Source: an uncultured Collinsella sp. (lineage in GTDB: Bacteria; Actinomycetota; Coriobacteriia; Coriobacteriales; Coriobacteriaceae). From it: a stretch of 9,119 bases of DNA. This document shows positions 6,283-9,119 of the stretch, one piece after another (the first letter of the stretch is position 1; each line of letters begins with the position of its first letter). The notes under the pieces are model-generated. The model was not told where the DNA came from, made no database searches, and saw nothing but the letters and a program-made list of their open reading frames with translations. Position numbers and translations under genes: made by a program. The stretch lies in contig CABMPS010000072.1 in assembly GCA_902388545.1 (NCBI GenBank), positions 1 to 9,119 on the forward strand. Reading direction: 5' to 3'.

Positions 6283-6301
6283 ACATACCGTTGGTATCTA
6301 T
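6283..6301. promoter_or_regulatory. TetR operator O2, at the 3' end of the tetR gene
   Basis: ACATACCGTTGGTATCTAT, containing ATACC-n3-GGTAT, is 16/19 identical to O1 and one base short of the tetR stop codon. Its centre is 65 bases from that of O1, about six helical turns, which would allow cooperative binding or a small loop (inference). Confidence 0.65.
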
Positions 6302-6302
6302 A

Positions 6303-6965
6303 TTACCACCCGGCACGGTCCCATACGTCCCAAATCCGTGCCGTTGTCTGGAGCACTTCCTCACCCAAATCGAGTCCCACCGCGGCGGCCATCTGCGCCA
6401 AACATTGAGCGCGAGCGAGCATTCGATCCTTGGGCTCGAGCGGACGAAACAGTGGCAGCAACCAGAGATTCGCCAGCAACGATACGGCCTCTGCCACTTC
6501 GCGCGGGCATTCGCACGCAATGGATCCGTCGGCGATGCCCTCCTCGATCACTGGCAAGAGACAGCCATCGGCTGACTCGTCAAACGAGCCCTGGTACTGC
6601 ATCGCCAGTAGACGCGAGCTTTTTACCGGATCTGCTGCAGGACGCATACGTGCCCATAGCTCAATTTGCGGAACAACGGACTCGGAAGCGTAAAGCCTTT
6701 TTAGCTTTTGGGCGCCGGTCATATTACCGACGCCAAGCATCGAGCGACGGTGCTCAACAATCGGAGCCATTGCCCGATCAAATGCGGCGTTGAAAATCTC
6801 CTCTTTGCTCTTGAAGTGATGATAGACAGCGCCCTTGGTCATGCCATCGAGACGGTCAACGATATCTTGAATGCTCGTCCCCTCATAACCCTGTGCGCAG
6901 AATAGCTCCAGTGCCGCGTCGAGAATCTTCGCGACCGTCTCCTCGGGATATTTATTGCGACCCAT
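6303..6965 (-). CDS. TetR-family repressor of the adjacent transporter
   Basis: A 220-residue protein starting MGRNKYPEETVAKILDAALE with the HTH at about residues 30-55 (SIQDIVDRL, then MTKGAVYHHFKSKEEIF), an unmistakable TetR N-terminus. The start at 6965 is chosen because the alignment-typical N-terminus begins there; GGGCGG upstream is only a modest ribosome site. An in-frame ATG at 7001 would add twelve unremarkable residues without a ribosome site. The C-terminal helical domain should bind the pump's substrate. It lies directly upstream of the MFS gene with two operators between them, so repression of the transporter, relieved by its substrate, is the simplest model. A candidate promoter lies at 7008-7037. 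Confidence 0.9.
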   Translation of the reverse strand: MGRNKYPEETVAKILDAALELFCAQGYEGTSIQDIVDRLDGMTKGAVYHHFKSKEEIFNAAFDRAMAPIVEHRRSMLGVGNMTGAQKLKRLYASESVVPQIELWARMRPAADPVKSSRLLAMQYQGSFDESADGCLLPVIEEGIADGSIACECPREVAEAVSLLANLWLLPLFRPLEPKDRMLARAQCLAQMAAAVGLDLGEEVLQTTARIWDVWDRAGW

Positions 6966-6972
6966 AATCCGC

Positions 6973-7026
6973 CCATCCGCAACGCAAGCCTTGTGCCTCA
7001 TTGCAGCATTTTAACGTTGCGGATGG
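6973..7026. repeat. 12-base perfect inverted repeat upstream of the second tetR
   Basis: CCATCCGCAACG (6973-6984) and its exact complement CGTTGCGGATGG (7015-7026) are separated by 30 bases. The arm centres are 42 bases apart, four helical turns. The left arm carries the purine-rich sequence before the tetR start; the right arm lies in the spacer of the predicted promoter. It may be a DNA site or, if transcription starts further upstream, an RNA stem. Confidence 0.6.
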
Positions 7027-7037
7027 CAGACGGTCGA
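7008..7037 (-). promoter_or_regulatory. Candidate promoter of the second tetR
   Basis: On the minus strand TCGACC (7037-7032), an 18-base spacer and TAAAAT (7013-7008). Expected start near 7001, so a leader of about 36 bases. Confidence 0.4.
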
Positions 7038-7039
7038 TT

Positions 7040-7378
7040 CTACACCGCGGCGGGGCCGTGTTCGCCGGTACGGATGCGGATAACATCCTCGACCGGCTCG
7101 ACCCAAATCTTGCCGTCTCCAACGGCACCGGTGCGGGCGGCGTTGCAGATGATGTCGACAATGCCATCGACATGTTCATCAGCGCAGATAAGGGTGAACT
7201 GCCCCTTAGGGATCGTGTTGACAAGCAACTCGTTGCCGCGCACGTATTCCTTCCAGCCATGCTGCGCGCCGCAGCCCTGCACCTGGTTGATAGTCATGCC
7301 GCGAACATCAGCAGCAAACAGCGCGTCTTTAAGAACCTCGAGCTTCTCGGCACGAACGATTGCCGTGATCTTCTTCAT
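7040..7378 (-). CDS. glnK: P-II family nitrogen regulator lacking the Tyr51 modification site
   Basis: 112 residues, the standard P-II length. P-II trimers bind ATP/ADP and 2-oxoglutarate and plug AmtB when nitrogen is plentiful. Visible hallmarks: Gln39 and Lys58 of the ligand site, Arg47 at the T-loop tip (the residue that enters the AmtB pore in E. coli GlnK), GDGKIWV near residue 87, and the C-terminal VIRIRTGE. Position 51, a Tyr in E. coli and actinobacterial P-II that is uridylylated or adenylylated, is Leu here (RGNELLVN). The protein is therefore unlikely to be switched that way and may respond by ligand binding alone (inference). It follows amtB by 48 bases and has GAGG before its ATG, so it is probably co-transcribed. 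The symbol rests on the amtB linkage; glnB is an alternative name. Confidence 0.94.
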   Translation of the reverse strand: MKKITAIVRAEKLEVLKDALFAADVRGMTINQVQGCGAQHGWKEYVRGNELLVNTIPKGQFTLICADEHVDGIVDIICNAARTGAVGDGKIWVEPVEDVIRIRTGEHGPAAV

Positions 7379-7426
7379 AGTGAATTCCTCTCTTTAAGAG
7401 TTGGTCTGACAGAACGTTTGAAACTG

Positions 7427-8704
7427 TTAGTCCAGACCACTAAACGAAGGATAGGCGCTCTCGCCGTGCTGACTCGCATCCAGGCCCAGCGCCTCGTCGG
7501 CCTCGTCCACGCGCAAGCAGCCGTGGAACAGAGCCTTGACCACTGCGGCGATCACCAAATCGAGCACCAGCACAATAGCGACCGTCACCACAATGCCCAA
7601 AATCTGCGAGATGAGCAGAGAAACGTCGCCCGTGTAGAACAGACCACCCTTACCGGTCCACGAGAGCTCCGGCACGCAGAACAGGCCCGTGAGCACACCG
7701 CCCAAGATGCCGCCGACACCGTGACAACCGAACGCGTCGAGTGCATCGTCGTAGCCGAACTTGGTCTTAAGATGGCTGATGGCCAGATAGCAGACGGGCG
7801 ATACGATCAGGCCCATGACCAGCGCCGCCCACGGCTCGACAAAGCCCGCACCCGGCGTAACCACCACAAGGCCCGCAACCAAACCGGTGCTAGCACCCAC
7901 CAGCGTGGGACGACCGGTGTGCACGCGCTCGACGACAAGCCACGAGACCATGCTCGCCGCGCTGGCCGTCACGGTGTTGAGGATGGCGAGTGCCGCCACG
8001 GCGTCGGCCTTAAACTCGCTGCCGCCGTTAAGGCCAAACCAACCAAACCAAAGCAGGCCGGCGCCCAGCGCCACAAACGGCACGTTATGCGGACGGTAGC
8101 TCACCATGCCAAAGCCGCGACGACGGCCGAGCATTAAGCAGAGAATCAGGCCCGTGAGACCGGACGAAATGTGTACCACGTCGCCGCCGGCAAAGTCGAG
8201 CGCGCCGATGATGTCGCCGATAAAGGAACCATCGCCGCCCCAAACCATGTGGGCGAGCGGCGCATAGACCACGAGCAGCCAAATGCCCAGGAAGGCCGTC
8301 ATGGCACCAAACTTAACGCGGCCTGCCAGACTGCCCGTGACGATAGCGGCGGTGATCATGGCAAACGCCATCTGGAAGGCGATGTTGATGATCTGAGGGT
8401 AGACGGCACCATCCGCAGCATTGCCCTCGGCCGCCTGCAGCACCTGGTTGAGCACCGGTAGGCACAGCAGCTGGTCAAGGCCTCCAATAAACGGACTCGA
8501 GCCGTCGCCGCCGTAGGCCAGCGACCAGCCGGCAACAATCCACAGCACACCGACCAGGCCAATGGCGCCAAAGCACATGAGCATGGTGTTGATGACATTT
8601 TTGCGCCTGGACAGGCCGCCATAGAAAAACGCCAGACCCTGTGTCATTAAAAACACGAGCATGGTGCAGATGAGCATAAACGTTGTCGATCCCGTATCGT
8701 ACAT
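7427..8704 (-). CDS. amtB: Ammonium transporter (Amt/AmtB family)
   Basis: A 425-residue trimeric membrane channel for ammonium uptake with about eleven hydrophobic segments. Visible hallmarks, against E. coli AmtB: FQMAF (110-114, Phe114 matching gate Phe107), AHMVWGG with Trp155 (Trp148), DFAGGDVVH with Asp170 and His178 (Asp160 and His168), FGCHGVGG with His328 (His318), and Ser229 (Ser219). The twin His are 150 residues apart, as in E. coli. The second gate phenylalanine (Phe215, in GFNxGS) is Leu225 here (GLNGGS). The C-terminal tail LGLDASQHGESAY matches the P-II docking tail. The ATG at 8704 is chosen for GGGGGAG a few bases upstream. The P-II gene follows on the same strand. Four 11-base-spaced GAAAC-like sites lie about 125 bases upstream. 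Confidence 0.97.
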   Translation of the reverse strand: MYDTGSTTFMLICTMLVFLMTQGLAFFYGGLSRRKNVINTMLMCFGAIGLVGVLWIVAGWSLAYGGDGSSPFIGGLDQLLCLPVLNQVLQAAEGNAADGAVYPQIINIAFQMAFAMITAAIVTGSLAGRVKFGAMTAFLGIWLLVVYAPLAHMVWGGDGSFIGDIIGALDFAGGDVVHISSGLTGLILCLMLGRRRGFGMVSYRPHNVPFVALGAGLLWFGWFGLNGGSEFKADAVAALAILNTVTASAASMVSWLVVERVHTGRPTLVGASTGLVAGLVVVTPGAGFVEPWAALVMGLIVSPVCYLAISHLKTKFGYDDALDAFGCHGVGGILGGVLTGLFCVPELSWTGKGGLFYTGDVSLLISQILGIVVTVAIVLVLDLVIAAVVKALFHGCLRVDEADEALGLDASQHGESAYPSFSGLD

Positions 8705-8761
8705 TCGCTCCCCCTTGGTCGCATGGACGTTGTCGGCGCCCATAATGCGGCCGAGGGGCAA

Positions 8762-8794
8762 CTGGTGTAGACCAGATAAGGCGTTGTTAAACGC
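8762..8794 (-). promoter_or_regulatory. Two small hairpins in the amtB leader region
   Basis: CTGGT-n4-ACCAG (8762-8775) and GCGTT-n4-AACGC (8781-8794) lie in tandem between the GlnR-like box and amtB. They could be leader RNA structure or operator sites; I see no matching known motif and no reliable promoter hexamers here. Confidence 0.3.
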
Positions 8795-8828
8795 TGCGTT
8801 GTCGAATGGAAATGCTGCCGCAATCTTG

Positions 8829-8866
8829 GAAACGGCGCGGCAACGGGCGCGAAACGAACGGGAAAC
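8829..8866. promoter_or_regulatory. GlnR-box-like array upstream of amtB
   Basis: On the plus strand: GAAAC (8829-8833), n6, GCAAC (8840-8844), n6, GAAAC (8851-8855), n6, GAAAC (8862-8866). Four half-sites at exactly 11-base spacing give the AC-n9-AC pattern of actinobacterial GlnR boxes (gTnAC-n6-GaAAC), which are known at amtB promoters. OmpR-type regulators bind such direct repeats. No glnR gene is visible in this window, so the regulator's presence is an inference. Confidence 0.5.
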
Positions 8867-8902
8867 GTGCGAACGAGAAGGGCGCGCTTGGCTCCGCTCT
8901 GG

Positions 8903-9119
8903 CTAGCGCCGGAACAGCTCGCGGGCTCGGTCGCGGAGGTCGGTAGCTCGGATGACGCCCTCGTAACGATTGATGCGCAGACGCGGGAAGGCGTTAAAGA
9001 AGCGTAGGTCGCGGCGGCTGAGTGACACGCTCGGCACCGGGCGGCTCATGCGCTTGCCGGCAAGGCGACGACCGAGCGACGGACGCGGCATGCTCGGCGC
9101 GGCATCGGCCACGCGACGG
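8903..9119 (-). CDS. C-terminal fragment of an unrecognised basic protein
   Basis: A minus-strand frame is open from the window edge to TAG at 8903, with about 72 residues visible. It contains a GTG at 9112 and ATGs further in, but it is open to the edge, so it is most simply the end of a longer gene. The sequence is Arg-rich, with stretches such as RPSLGRRLAGKRMSRP and SLSRRDLRFFNAFPRLRI, and ends in DRARELFRR. No motif I can assign. Gene reality is supported by arginine-rich but non-repetitive composition and by position on the same strand as all neighbours. No clear terminator follows before the amtB upstream region. Confidence 0.55.
   Translation of the reverse strand, partial: RRVADAAPSMPRPSLGRRLAGKRMSRPVPSVSLSRRDLRFFNAFPRLRINRYEGVIRATDLRDRARELFRR

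Noticed and set aside
8705..8761. amtB start at 8761
   Set aside because: It adds a polar 19-residue stretch unlike Amt N-termini, while GGGGGAG sits just before the ATG at 8704.
1..9119. CRISPR arrays, tRNA or rRNA genes, insertion sequences
   Set aside because: No evenly spaced repeat-spacer structure, no cloverleaf or rRNA-like segment and no transposase motif was seen in either strand.

Overview
The window reads as a piece of an actinobacterial gut anaerobe chromosome, most likely Coriobacteriia and plausibly Collinsella. That is an inference from the moderately high G+C, strong AGGAGG-type ribosome sites and gene content: a giant two-domain 2-hydroxyacyl-CoA dehydratase activase, amtB followed by a P-II gene, and a Cof-type HAD phosphatase. 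No database search was possible. Every protein gene I accept lies on the minus strand, so the transcriptional reading order is right to left. The only plus-strand transcript I propose is a small RNA near 3622-3705.

In that order: 9119-8903 is the C-terminal end of an unrecognised basic protein. An upstream region of about 200 bases (8902-8705) carries four half-sites at exact 11-base spacing that resemble an actinobacterial GlnR box. It leads into amtB (ammonium channel, 8704-7427) and a P-II signal protein (7378-7040). The P-II protein keeps the Arg that plugs AmtB but lacks the Tyr51 modification site. Next is a tetR regulator (6965-6303) and an MFS efflux-type transporter (6202-4940), separated by a terminator-like hairpin flanked by two near-identical operator palindromes. 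This pair is visibly poorer in G+C than its neighbours and looks like an acquired efflux cassette. A Cof-type HAD phosphatase (4823-3966) follows. Its ribosome site and start codon are buried in a 24-base inverted repeat.

The stretch 3965-3429 between the HAD gene and the next tetR is not empty. It holds a 41-residue hydrophobic/basic small protein (3809-3684, minus) with a near-perfect but hairpin-sequestered Shine-Dalgarno. A convergent plus-strand small RNA with its own promoter shares a terminator hairpin with the 3' end of the small gene. Two copies of a 29-base palindrome bracket the whole unit. This is the architecture of a type I toxin-antitoxin locus and is the most interesting item in the window.

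The last operon is a second tetR (3428-2718, TTG start) followed 11 bases later by a very large activase (2706 to the window edge, 902 residues visible). The activase has two BadF/HgdC ATPase domains, each with the paired cluster cysteines, then a four-cysteine motif and the start of a DUF2229-like domain. It probably delivers electrons for a radical dehydration step in amino-acid or hydroxyacid fermentation, controlled by the adjacent TetR protein.
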